DNA of 64,000 bases from Liolophura sinensis (lineage: Eukaryota; Mollusca; Polyplacophora; Chitonida; Chitonidae). How positions within the stretch are numbered: position 1 is the first letter of the stretch; each line of letters begins with the position of its first letter. The stretch lies in the NCBI RefSeq assembly GCF_032854445.1, contig NC_088300.1:53916984-53980983 (forward strand), given 5' to 3'. The notes below the pieces were generated by a model. That model was not told the origin of the DNA. It did no database searches and worked only from the letters and a program-made list of their open reading frames with translations. Shown one piece after another: positions 37,005 to 48,530 of the stretch. Made by a program: the position numbers and the translations under genes.

Positions 37005-38739
37005 AAATGCCTCTAGGACACTTACTTTTGGGACTTCAACCATTCTATACACCATGACATGCAATCTGAGATATTAAAGGAAGCATTCTGGAAGCATGGC
37101 TGTCGCAATCTATGTCCCTACCTCTTTAAGACACATCAAAATATTGTATAAAAAGTTCAGATAAGCGTCCTGAAAGTATTGTCAATAACGTGATGAATTT
37201 AATGCAGCTCTATCTCATTTTTGTCATAAATAATATAACACAGAACGTCACTCAAGGTGATTGCCCAGCCTGACAGTTCTTTCCAAATGGTAGAAATGAC
37301 TGGTACCAGATAGCATCATGATGCAGATATCTTCATACAAAATGAGATAAAATGCATATCTCACATGACAATTTGAAATGCGATCTTAAAGCTTATTATT
37401 CAGCTTTAGAAATTATTATTATGTTCCCTTGATCAATGTTATTTTAAGACAGATGTGTCTAAATTTCAACTTTCAGAACCAAAAACCAAGCATTTTGAAG
37501 AAGTTTTAAATTGTGACTTAAGTAATGGCTTTGTGGAATCGGCCCCGAATGTCTTGTATGGATTGAGCCACATGGTTTGGACAGGTGTTATCCTATTGGG
37601 GATGTTATTAACAGTTATTTTTAGTCACAAATTTTTTACTCTACTCACATATAAATGTGCATACGTAACTGAAACAATAGAAATTGTGACCTGTTTTACG
37701 ATCTTGTATGGATTTTCTTCTTTCTGTTTTTTTGCCGATTTTGGGACAATAAATTAACAACTTAATTGTGGCATGACACCCTCGCCATTCCTCACAACGA
37801 TCGCCATTAGGACATGTGTCTCACGATCCAATCCAATCGATCACTAATATGTCAGCATCCACCCTCCATGTAAATGCCACATATATTCTCATTTCCAATC
37901 AAAAATCCTCTACGGACTTTTAACTTGCTAAGTTTCTGATTTTGGACAATGTATAATTAATTAACATCCACAACATCGGCACTTGATATGCATTATAGCC
38001 ATCCTCAACAACTGTCGCCATAATTTCTATTTTCTCAGTTTGACAGGTTCAAGACGTGCCCCGTGTTGCATGAGACAGACATGGATACCATGGACTTCGA
38101 GTCTGACATAAAATTTTACAAGCTTAACAGATCGGCATTCTTACCTTAGGTCGCAGTCAGCGGTGCAGCATAGACGATATTTTCAGTTACCCCGTGACTG
38201 TGTCCGTGAGCAGCACTTATATAACTGTCAAACCGGAAGTAAAAATCTAAGCGGCTTAAGCGGGTTGGCTTACATAAATACTGAACTCTGAACTACTCTT
38301 AACCATGATTGTTGTAATATGACTGAAAACTTGCGAAATATGACGTTAAACCTCAAGCACTCACTCACCCAAACTACGAGCATAGTTGCTCACTTTATAC
38401 CGAATTCAAAAAAACGATGCGGAATAATTTTATTCGTCCTTCTGTCCCGCAAACATCATGAAAATGTTGTCATTTATACAAGAAAGTATTAGAAAGTGAC
38501 TTGAGCTGATTGTAGACTACCGGTTTAAAATAGTGCGTTTTTATGTCGGTGTGGTGTATTATTGCGTCCAGATGAGAACATAATGCTGTAAAGGTGATTG
38601 GTATTTTATTAATTCAGGAGATCTAAATTGAAATTGTAACATTAGCCTTTACCAAAGATTATGACATGAACAAATGAATTTACTCTTAAAAATATAATAT
38701 AGTATCTAAATTTGGCGATTATACATAACTTATGAATGC

Positions 38740-38995
38740 CATATTTATTTATTTCATTGATGCTTTACGTTGTACTCAAGAGTAGTTCACATTCACGACG
38801 CTTGCCAGCATTTAGGTTAAATGAAATCAGGCAGAGACGGAGGGAAGCTCAGGAAAATCCGCAGGTTGCTGACAAATCTTCCCACGTATACCACCAAAGA
38901 TGGAAACCAGCATGAGCTGGGAACGAACTCACAGCGGCTCCTAAGCCATAGTACTGCGCAAACACTCTATAACCAGTCCGCCACGAGGGTCTCTG
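38740..38995 (-). mobile_element. Old SINE copy, reverse orientation
   Basis: Its reverse complement follows the same order as the copy at 36734: head with 'ggttatagagtgtttgcgca', then 'gtgagttcgttcccagctca', 'gtcagcaacctgcgg', 'cttgagtacaacgtaaagca' and an AATA tail. It is clearly diverged, so older than the 36734 copy. Confidence 0.82.
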
Positions 38996-41350
38996 CGAAT
39001 GTCAAAAGATACTGTATTCAGGCAATGGGAACTCGATGTTAATATTTTTATAAAGAGTGTGGTCACGATGCACGGATGAATAAATATGTATAGACGTCGG
39101 GGCCCTACAAAACAGCCGGGACAGCTCGTGATCTGTCCGACAATCCGATGTAATCCCCTACCAATAGGTCAACATCCACTTCCAAATACATAACAATGAA
39201 ATCCATTGATGCTTTAAACTGTCCTGTATTTCTTATATCGAACATTATTTGTAACAATATAACTAGGTTAGTTCATTGTTAGTAACTACCACCCACATTA
39301 AATAGCGTGTACAGTATCTGAATACTGTACTATCTTATTTCTATCATAAGTACCTTCAGAGGTTAGCTGTGTCATTTCTCATCAACAACTATATTTCTGA
39401 GAAATATACACACATATATGCCGGGTTCACAGGTGTGTTATATATGATGCCATTTCTCTTAATTCACCTCCATGTATTTTAACAAAGATTGGAAAGGTGT
39501 CTGTGTACACGGTGGTAATGTATTTTTATGGGCTTTTTCTAGGTGTTTTATCGCAAGTTTTACTGTAAGAACTGGTGTGTCATGGTTACCCCAACTGACT
39601 CTTTCACTCAAGTTACAATGAGCAAAATTGTCGACTACTTGCTGATTTCATTCATTCCCCTTGCGTCATTCTAACATTATTGAAAACTGCTGACTGCTTC
39701 GCTTTGCATGACTGCGTCCTAATGGACATTTACTTGCCTAGTTCACATATTGGGCTACAATGCTGAGGCGTGGCTTCATCACCATTCGCAACACCTGTCG
39801 AAATTTAATACTGTCTAGGTCAATCTGAGAGGTTCGAGACATGAGTGCATGTCTTGCGTGATTAAAGTTACATGTACATGTAGCCAGGTATACAGATCTG
39901 TCAAGCTTATATAAACGTTCATGGGGGATATCTTAGTTATCTTAACTGACCATACCTGTGTGCTAGAATGTATACAATCGTCAAACCGAGAGTAAACTCA
40001 AACGGTCTAGTTGGTATACACCAAGTTCGTACTCTTATCCCATGTACGAGTTGAAGTTAACTAGCTGCCAAGAAAGCTGAGTAAATAAACATAAAGATTT
40101 AAAATGAATTCGTGGTTGCCGTGGAGACAAGTGTTAAATTTTTCGCAATGGTTCAACACAAAACCCCTGTTAGGTGCAAGATAAGGTTGAAATTCAGACT
40201 TTTTATACAACTATATTCGAGTCTCTCAGGGGTCATATCCTAATGTAGAGGTAATCTAAAGTTGCCTTGAAATAGCGTGACAATTTCATGTATACAGCTG
40301 CTGTATTTCATATCCCGTGACAATTTGCGGCATTCCGACCTAAAGGCAGATAATTTGGGCGATGGCAAACATTGTTGTTACAAACCTCATGCGTCGTGTG
40401 AGAATTGGTCCTGGCCGCATGGTTGACATGTTTGCATTTCAATCGTCGAGCACGTGTTCGTTCACTGACAAACTTTGACGGATGGAAGTAAGGAAGTTTC
40501 CATTCACTTTGATCCAGTATTTTCGTGACATTGGTGACAAGCGGACGTAAGACTGTTGGGGTGGTCTTACGTGAAGTTCATTGCAGATCACGTGCTGTCC
40601 ACCAAACGAGTTCGTCAAGTCCTTGTGCTTGCCAAAAAACTGGTGCAAGTAGACACATTTATCACATCAAACTGTAGGCTATGCAGGGCCGCCGTCAAAC
40701 AAATTTAATATTCTTGAGTGTCAGTAAATCGATAAATGAGAGGGTAAAAACATATAGCTTAGGTAATTTTGAACGATAAATAGACGGTGAGTAAATGGTT
40801 TGGGGTCAAGAAATAAGGCATCTAGCGTCTATGATATTCCTGAGTACCGCTCCCACACTATCCAAACCATTTCAACTATCAATCATTATCGTGCAGAGAA
40901 TAGAAAAATAGTTCAAATAAATTTGTATATGACAAGTAAATGGTTATAAGATTCAATAGAAAAGGCACCAAGAGTCTAGAACATTTTAGAAAGCAACATG
41001 AATCCATCGTTGGATTTCTGCCGACAACCACTACAAGCCCCGCCCTGACGACCCTTACTGAGGTTTTCGTCACAGCACATGTACATGTATAGGTCTGGTC
41101 CAAATATTGGAGGTAACGGCCAGAACCGTTAAACAAAAATTCCATCGATTGCCTTAGCCAAAATCTCTCGTATATGTTTATAACAACTTTTACTGACCAT
41201 GTGAAGATATCGCTCTATATTCGACCATGAAATGCCTATAATTGAAATCAGCTAAATGCCATTGGCACAGAAAGATATTCTTATATTTGTTAATACTGTA
41301 TATTGGATCATAACCGTGGAATCCCTTAATATCACGGACAGATGCAGAAA

Positions 41351-41486
41351 AACTCAAGTTTCATATGTGATATAACTTTTATACCTTTTACTACCAAGGT
41401 TTCAATTGTGATATAATCATTATATTGTGGTAGTCAATGGAAATGTGCTAATAGCGGTTTAGAGCGTAAAATAATATAAACTGGCT
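41351..41486 (+). repeat. 136-bp inverted repeat, left arm
   Basis: Starts 'aactcaagtttcatatgtga' and ends 'aatataaactggct'. It is the reverse complement of 43037-43172 with six mismatches by hand count (about 96% identity). No convincing target duplication is seen at the outer ends. The inner end abuts a SINE tail. Confidence 0.92.
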
Positions 41487-41582
41487 CTGCCTGGTCTCCT
41501 CCCACCATAATGCTGGCCGCCGTCGTATAAGTGAAATATTCTTGAGTACGGCGTAAAACACAAATCAAACAAATAAATAAAT
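41487..41582 (+). mobile_element. SINE tail fragment
   Basis: 5'-truncated SINE: 'cctcccaccataatgctggc', 'taagtgaaatattcttgagt', 'acggcgtaaaacacaaatca' and an AATA-type end. It begins exactly at the inner edge of the inverted-repeat arm. Confidence 0.85.
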
Positions 41583-43036
41583 TGTACAAAACAAGTTATA
41601 CAGATACCAGCACAGAGTGCATCGGGAACTGTTTCAAAGTTCAAACGTTTATCAGCAGATTCCATTTATTGGCAATTTCAGTATGTGCAAGTATATGATT
41701 ATTCGTTAGCATTTTTATCTTCTTTGAAACAATCATACGTATTTCTGATAAAATAATTTCAAACACTTCCTTGAACTGGGTTCGAAACAATATATTGTGG
41801 TACAGTGTTTATTGTTTGCAGGGAACGCAAGCTTTCCGGTAATTTTCCATCTTATCACTAAATGGAATCATCTAATTATCATTAATAAAGAGAATAGTCA
41901 ACGGCCTGTAGATGGTAACCGGTACTATCATATCCCATGCCGATCTTTCCAATGTTTATCCTTTGAGGATTGTTTTTCTCATGTTATATGCGTTTGATAA
42001 ATGTGGCGGCAACACAGTAATTCCAGAGAGGTGACCTTCACTGTACGAATTTGTTACTGTTTAAGCACTTAAACAATCATAAAAAACCTAACTGAGGTAA
42101 AGTGACATAGGGCAGAATTTTATCGCTTACTTTTAGGAATTTGCAACCTCTCACAATGTCGTGGCCCCTTAAGTTTAAGTCGCTATAATCTACCCACGGC
42201 CGGGATTGAACCAACACCACTGGTGTGTCGTGATTGGTGTTGAACATCTTACCAATGAGCCAAGTCCTTTTCTTCTTGTTGTCATGAGACATATTGTTCA
42301 TGACAATAAGGCATAATGCCCTGAGGTCTATTCAGTTTAACCAAATAAATTCATTCAATAAAACGAGAAAATTCATTAAGCCCTAGTTGGATGGGCAGGA
42401 AAGTGTGTTGTCTTCTGCAACACGCCCGTTTCACGTTTCGGCGTATAGAAAGTTCCAGCTGCCTGTTGTATTGGCGCGTTTCGTGCTGGCTCGCAAGTAG
42501 AGGCTGAAAGAGAGGTGTTAACACGATAAAGATGAGAAAGAGTAAGGGCAGAGCGTGTCATTCCCCTGAACACCGCGGAAAATCAATAGTAACTCTAGTA
42601 AGTGAAAGATAGCATAGGACATCAACGCGCGGTGTGCAGCCGGTGCGGTCTATGCTTTGTTATAGTTTCAAAATTTGATCTTTTTCATTATTTAATTTAA
42701 ATGGCTTATAAAATTTAGAAATTCTGAATGTCATATTTGGCTATATAGTATAAAGCTATAGTTTGACAGATGTTCTCTATATAAAGTGCGTCTGATTTAT
42801 TTTTTATAAAAAAATAAATAAAACAGATGTTCTATTCAATCGATCGTCATGAAAGCCTATAAACAATAATTTAGGCATGTATGCAGATGACAAGGGTGTC
42901 GTCCTAATACGCTTGAAGTTTAACAATGAAATGGCATTAAACTATGACCATGGGTCAAACGTGTATATACAGAGATTAAAGCCCGGAATTCACTTTTATT
43001 AGTTTTGACCCAGTTCCTTTCATATATAAGACTTTT
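41583..43036. other. Interior between the inverted-repeat arms
   Basis: About 1.45 kb without a recognisable gene. One piece at about 42180-42290 looks tRNA-like on the minus strand ('ggctcattggtaagatgttc' and 'ggttcaatcccgg', spaced like A and B boxes). It may be the head of another SINE family. Confidence 0.6.
42180..42290 (-). mobile_element. Possible tRNA-derived SINE head
   Basis: The minus strand carries an A-box-like 'ggctcattggtaagatg' and, about 45 bases on, a B-box-like 'ggttcaatcccgg'. It does not fold as an obvious intact tRNA and no tail was found, so a tRNA gene call is not supported. Confidence 0.35.
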
Positions 43037-43172
43037 AGCCAGTTTAAATTATTTTACGCTCTAAACCGCTATTAGCACATTTCCATTGACTGCAACGATA
43101 TAATGATTACATCACAATTGAAACCTTGGTAGTAAAAGGTATACAAGTTATATCACATATGAAACTTGAGTT
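43037..43172 (-). repeat. 136-bp inverted repeat, right arm
   Basis: Reverse complement of 41351-41486. The outer 40 bases also recur at window positions 1-40, so this is a repeated unit with at least three copies near the duplicated block. Confidence 0.92.
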
Positions 43173-43493
43173 GTAAAATGTACAGGAAAATGAATGCTTC
43201 AGGAGTGAAAAATTATTTTCGACATTAGTGTACAGCTCTTTAATATATACAAAGACGCCAACAATTTTTCAAGATATTGTAACAAGATCATACATGAAAC
43301 AAAAAACAAGACTAGTAACATTAAAAATAGAGAAAGCCACACGTTTCTAATGACATTTTAGGCACTGAACCTGTCAATAATTTATATACGTGTCTTAACA
43401 ATATTGACTGATTTATTTCTTTTTGTATTTAATTGTCGATTAATAACGTTCAATAATTCTTCACTTATATACGATGGTATTAGTTTCATGGGA
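43173..43493. other. Unassigned spacer
   Basis: About 320 bp between the repeat arm and the 40-bp minisatellite. Absent from copy 1, where arm and minisatellite touch. No feature recognised. Confidence 0.6.
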
Positions 43494-43860
43494 GAGAGAA
43501 ACCACTTTTACAAGTTACTGATCCACGAATATGTAGAGGAAACCACTTTGGTAAGTCACTGATGTACGGATATGTGCGGGAAACCGTTTTGGCAAGTCAC
43601 TGATGTACGGATACGTGGGGGAAACTGTTTTGGCAAGTCACTGATGTACGGGTATGTTTAGGAAACCACGTTGGCAATTCACTGATGTAGGGTATGTGGA
43701 GGAAACAACTTTGGCAAGTCACTGTTGTATGGATATGTGTAGAAAACCACTCTGGCAAGTTAATGATGCACGGATATGTGTAGGAAATCACTTTGGCAAG
43801 TTACTGATGTACGGGTATATGAATTAAACCACTTTGGCAAGCTAGTGATGTAGAGATATA
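43494..43860 (+). repeat. 40-bp minisatellite, second locus, left part
   Basis: About nine units of the same family as 41-380, with the 'accactttggcaagt' core. The array is cut at 43860 by a 1.8-kb insertion and resumes at 45688. Confidence 0.92.
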
Positions 43861-44488
43861 TTGTCATGTATGACTATTTAACGTTTTGATGTACTGTTAG
43901 TCTGCGGACCTTTGTGAAAGGGGGGGGGTGGGGTTGATTTGCACTGGCGCTTTTCCGGCCCAAAGGGCCGATGCGCGCCAAAACTTGGCGTCATTGAAAA
44001 TGCTTTTAAGCTGGATAGTATATAAGGGAAGAGTATATTATTTAGGACAAGAAGAAGAAGTTTCAATACTAGTGCTATGGACATTGTAGCATTATAGCCG
44101 ACTAATTTTGGGCTTGATGACTAAAAGAAGAAAAAAAAGTGTTTACAGAGGGTCATTATTCACTATGATGACCGTTTCTTAATGTAGTTATGCAATCCAT
44201 ATTTACAGTACAAGATGGGCAGGTACATGGGTTAAAGAGAGATTTTGGGAAAGGTGGGCGTTAGAACACTCAAGATGTTATAACATATACGGGACACAGA
44301 GTATAATACAGGAAGAGCTGAACAGTATACATACACAATACCTGGACAAAAAAACAGTAGAAGCGTCAGCTCATATCAGTTCTGTTCGGGTAAAAAAACG
44401 ACAACAACCACTTTAAAAGCAACAGATAGGCCGATCCAACCATGATAACATTAAAAAAAAAACAAAAAAACAAAAAAAAAACGGATTA

Positions 44489-44782
44489 TTAAAAACGACG
44501 ACATCTGCTAAGAAAATTGGCCAGGGCCTGGAAAGTCTTATTTCGGTTCGCTTTAGGATTTAAAACAGATGCTAACGTAAAATGCCGAAGGCCAACGGAG
44601 CGTAAGTCCCGGTAAAGAACACGGCGAGCGTTAGAGTGCCGGGTACACGTAAATAAGAGATGAGCGATATCATCGTTAACTAGGCATATGTCACATAACC
44701 CAGATGGGTGCAGACTCATTTGTGAAAGCATAACAGGCCCTGTTATATGTGTACAGCGCGGACCGGAACGAAAGCACCTTGT
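44489..44782 (-). pseudogene. C-terminal fragment of a non-LTR retrotransposon ORF2
   Basis: About 97 codons open from after a TGA to a stop. The residues 'HITGPVMLSQMSLHPSGLCD' followed by 'ICLVNDDIAHLLFTC' match the Cys-x2-Cys...His...Cys region that follows reverse transcriptase in LINE proteins ('C..C....E..HLL..C'). The family shown is the zinc-knuckle tail region. No reverse transcriptase catalytic core is present, so this is 5'-truncated and inactive. Confidence 0.6.
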
Positions 44783-44801
44783 TCAATGCTTTGTTTATTT
44801 T

Positions 44802-44868
44802 ATTGGCTGTTCATTGGCTGTTAATTCTGTGTTTAAGAATAGTTGAATCCACCTGGAACGTATATAAG
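44802..44868 (+). promoter_or_regulatory. Promoter-like cluster: two ATTGG boxes and a TATA box
   Basis: Inverted CCAAT boxes (ATTGG) lie at 44802-44806 and 44813-44817, and TATATAAG at 44861-44868. The spacing fits a Pol II promoter firing rightward. It belongs to the inserted sequence and no gene is recognised downstream. It may be a retroelement promoter remnant. Confidence 0.4.
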
Positions 44869-45687
44869 CCGTGTTTTCTGTGCAGAGAGGGAGGTATTTT
44901 TGCTGCATCCACTGGAAGCCAGGAGAATGTGCGACGCTCTCGTATCGAGTCCATTGTATTGATATGAGCTGGTGATGCCAGTTTCGTTTGGGAGGACAGA
45001 TTTCTATGCCGGCACCGTTTGTGTACCACAGTTGTACTGATGTCTGGTTTAAGTGAATTTCTGCGGAAGTCACGTTTATTGGTGTTCGGATCTTTATTAT
45101 GATTATACAGTGTTGACTGTGTAATTTGTTTAACACGCTGACCTCACCTGACCGACAAGGTCGTCACGGACTCTAATCGGAAGTTTTCAGTTTTGCAAAG
45201 GACGTTCGTTCTGCCACAAGGTGACATTACACTACGTCTCTGAACGGCTCGTTTGTGAGTTTCTGCGGGAGCTGTGACTGTTCTAAAGTGGATTATACCT
45301 CCATGCCTGGATTTACCCTGTGTTGTGCTCTGCGGGTGTGACGTCATTCAAAGGCTTGACTGTTCCAGTTCTGTGTAACCTGTGTACTGTGTTCGCGTTC
45401 GCTAACCTAGCGAAGTACCTGACTGGGACAATTTGTGACTTCTGTGAACTGTGTGTTTATCCCATGGTCTTTACGTTGGATCTCCTGGAATACGTTCCTT
45501 GGGATACAAAGGTGAACTGGAAACTTTTAAAGACCGGTAATACTGATGTGTATGTTTTTTTTATGTTGTTGTTGTTGAACTGTCTGTAAAACTGTACGTC
45601 TCATTTTATATATAAAGCATTGTTTACATTGTAATATTGAGTCACTGAGTCTGTTTTCTGTTGCTGTTTTCAATACCGTAACAATAT

Positions 45688-45812
45688 GAAGGAAACCACT
45701 CTGGCTAGTCACTGATGTACGGGTATGTGGAGGAAACCACTTTGACATGGTACTGATGTACGGATTAATGGAGGAAACCACTTTGGCAAGTTACTGATGT
45801 ACGGATATGAGT
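45688..45812 (+). repeat. 40-bp minisatellite, second locus, right part
   Basis: Three units continue the array cut at 43860. They then join 'gagtaccatattggtagaag', exactly as copy 1 does at 376. Confidence 0.92.
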
Positions 45813-48530
45813 ACCATATTGGTAGAAGAGTGGTCTTCACTGATCTGCGCAAACGGTCGCACAGTCGACGTAGAGGACCGATTGTCACCCAGAGTCCACG
45901 AACAGTGAATGCGGGGGTTTGCACAAATTCCCTGCATAAGACTGAAATTGAACCTGTACCTCATATGTCCGAACAATTGAGAGATAGACGCCTTCAACCC
46001 CTCGGCCATCAACGGTTTCGACAATATCCAGTCTTTCATATTCATAACCATATCCCGCAGCCTGGCATTAAGCAAAATAATCGCTTTTACTGAAAGGTTG
46101 TCCGTTCAATGTTGAGATCATGATTATGGGGACAGAATCTTCAGGTCATTGATACGAAGCATGGGTCATTTGCATGCCTTCGTCCTGCAAAACAATGCAT
46201 TTAACATTCAGTGCACGGATACGTGATGCACGAGTTGAAATTAAATACCGAGATATGTTGTCAATAACATTAGTAGCAAAACATGACAGGAGCGTAATGA
46301 TAATCGGAGGTTCTCAGAATGACAAACTTCGTCGTGTTATGGCGTTTGTGACAAAAGCTTCAAAATTACGCAGGTTTTAGTTCTATTAGTGAAATGGCAA
46401 AATAGTGAGGAAAATGGCTATCAGAAGCGATACAAGCGTCGTTATATCGTCGGTCTGGGTAGAAACGGTAATCTAAACCTTTTACATAAGGTGTTTAGGT
46501 AAAATTGGAGATTCTCACCATCCAGATAATGACCATAACTCATCAGTGACACCCGAAACTCATCAGTGACATAAACCGTTAGGGTTTAGAGAAGCCACTC
46601 AGCCCATTAACTAGTCAGTTACATTTAATCTGCAGAAAAATTACCCGGTGAATTAATATACGATAAGACTAAAATCAGACTTTCATAGGCTGATTCTGTA
46701 AAGTTCTTAATATAATCATTTTGGTTAGACTAATGTTGTAAAGCAGAGAAGAAACCAACAACCGAGGAGTAAAACTGGCGCTTATCGAACAGACAGTACA
46801 TTACGATACAGGCACATACAAACATAACATATGTAGATCAAATCAAGCTATCCACACGATAGGCGCAACCATGGACCAAGGACGAAAGATAGCCAAGTGA
46901 CATGATCATCTCGGATCTTTCCGACTATTCTGGGCGATATTAACGCCATGCGTGAGAGATCCTTGAGGCCGAATGACATTGTTTGATTTCTTTACACTAT
47001 TAATGGGGTTTTCCACTGTACTCAAGATTAATTTACATATTCAGTACTGTCAAATCCCGCTTCCCAACACGTGATTTAGGACAGGGCTTTATCCACGTAC
47101 TATTACATATCTGGTATAATGAACGCATTAGGCTATTACTGCATGTTAAAGAGTGAAAAGTCGTGAATAGGCACACAATGTTAGCTATATATCAGCTGTC
47201 AACATGACCCTGATTACAATGACCCTGATTACAATGACCCTGATTACAACGTAACCTTGTATACTTCGGAATAAAAGTCCAAGGGAACAAATATATAGCC
47301 ATGATAATCTTCTCTTTACAACAGGAGATTCGTCATCAAACAAATCATAATGTTCCTCTCTTGAACGTGCAATACAAAATGCCATAATGTACAACATACA
47401 GCGACAGTCCAGTTATATATATAGAGATCTGAGAAGACAATGATGACCTTTAGTAGAAGTTCCAAATTCAACTTGTAACTTGTGACTTCTAACTAGATTA
47501 GGTAAAGTAATTCTACTTTGAAATTACAAGTTACAACTCATGATAACTCTTACTAGATATTACACATCTTGAATTTATTAAATAATTCACGCAAAAGTAT
47601 GTTTCCAATAAAAAAAGAGCCACTGGGATTTGAATTCTCAAAGAGATGTCCATTCTCTGCAAAGACTTTGTTAATTCAATATACTATGGACGCATCGGTT
47701 CGAACGTAGACAGCAATACGAATTTTAACCTAACCAAAAAATGATAAAACTGAAGACGAACATTAACCAAAACGAAACTTTGACAACACACAGAAATTCA
47801 TAAGGGGGAAGTTCAGTAAGAATATTTTTCTTTCTTAATGTAATGTGCGTTATTTCAATAAAAATAATATCGCTGTTTTTGGAGGTTATTACTAAATAAA
47901 CATCTTTTCTGTATGGTCAAAATACCTCTGACACGCAAATTTACAGCATTGTTCTAAGAGTTTGAAACTTAAACTTTTTAATGGTACACAGCCGATTCTT
48001 CGCCTTACCATACCAGGTCTTTTCAGCTGACCAAGTTGTTTCCTCAAGAGCTAAAACTGTTCATACCAATCGTCATTAGCGTGATTGAATGTACGGCATA
48101 TTAACCGGGAGAACAGGGTTCACGGCATCTGTAGAAGGGGCACAAAATAATTGCTCACGTCGAAAAACAAGAAAACTTGAAAGCCCGGAATATATTGAGA
48201 AACGATTATGTCAAACTGATAAAATGACTGAGTGACGATGACTGAATGAATAGACTAATAGCGACCTGAGTGACGACCTGTTCTGTAAGCTTGGTTTGGC
48301 AGCTGCTTATTGGCCGACTGGATTAGCTGCAAGTCATGGGTTAACGCCGAGCCACTTATGATTTAAGCGTTTCTGGAGTGATGCTTGTCCCAGGTGTATT
48401 GCTTTATAAGTGCCAGAAAAATTATGCTAGGTTAGATGGACCTGACATACCATTCAATTCAACAGCAAGAGATGACATCATGCGTCAGACATACATTGTA
48501 TCTGCCTTTTAAAATCGATCTCCAAAAATA
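45813..48530. other. Non-coding downstream block, copy 2 (left part)
   Basis: Near-identical to 376-3021. No gene. A 95-bp segment at 46996-47090 absent from copy 1 contains 'ccactgtactcaaga', which resembles a decayed SINE tail in reverse. At 47206-47252 a 16-bp unit 'atgaccctgattacaa' is present three times, once in copy 1. Confidence 0.8.

Larger units (their letters stand above)
33061..41350. other. Intergenic region between gene A and the second block
   Basis: No gene is recognisable on either strand; open frames are short and lack known motifs. It holds two SINE copies, two inverted repeats (34692-34835, 35306-35370) and a widespread-looking fragment at 33290-33390. Loosely similar diverged segments share 'tcaaaccgaaagtaaa' near 35636, 38227 and 39973 and 'gtacctacagaggt' near 34251 and 39350. 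Confidence 0.7.
43863..45682 (-). mobile_element. 1.8-kb insertion inside the minisatellite (LINE fragment plus unassigned part)
   Basis: The sequence interrupts the minisatellite, which is uninterrupted in copy 1. On both sides the junction reads 'atat', compatible with a 4-bp target duplication. The left half on the minus strand carries the end of a LINE reading frame and a long 3' region with a G-run at about 43920. The right half (about 44800-45682) is unassigned. Whether this was one insertion or two nested ones is not clear. Confidence 0.55.

Noticed and set aside
37455-37757. 100-codon open frame with two hydrophobic stretches
   Set aside because: AT-rich sequence readily yields hydrophobic frames. 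There is no recognisable family and no second copy or exon partner.
44741-45683. Solo LTR (TGTTA...TAACA ends, TATA box)
   Set aside because: The five bases outside the two ends do not match (ggccc and atatg), and the left end overlaps the LINE coding fragment. Kept only as an unassigned part of the insertion.
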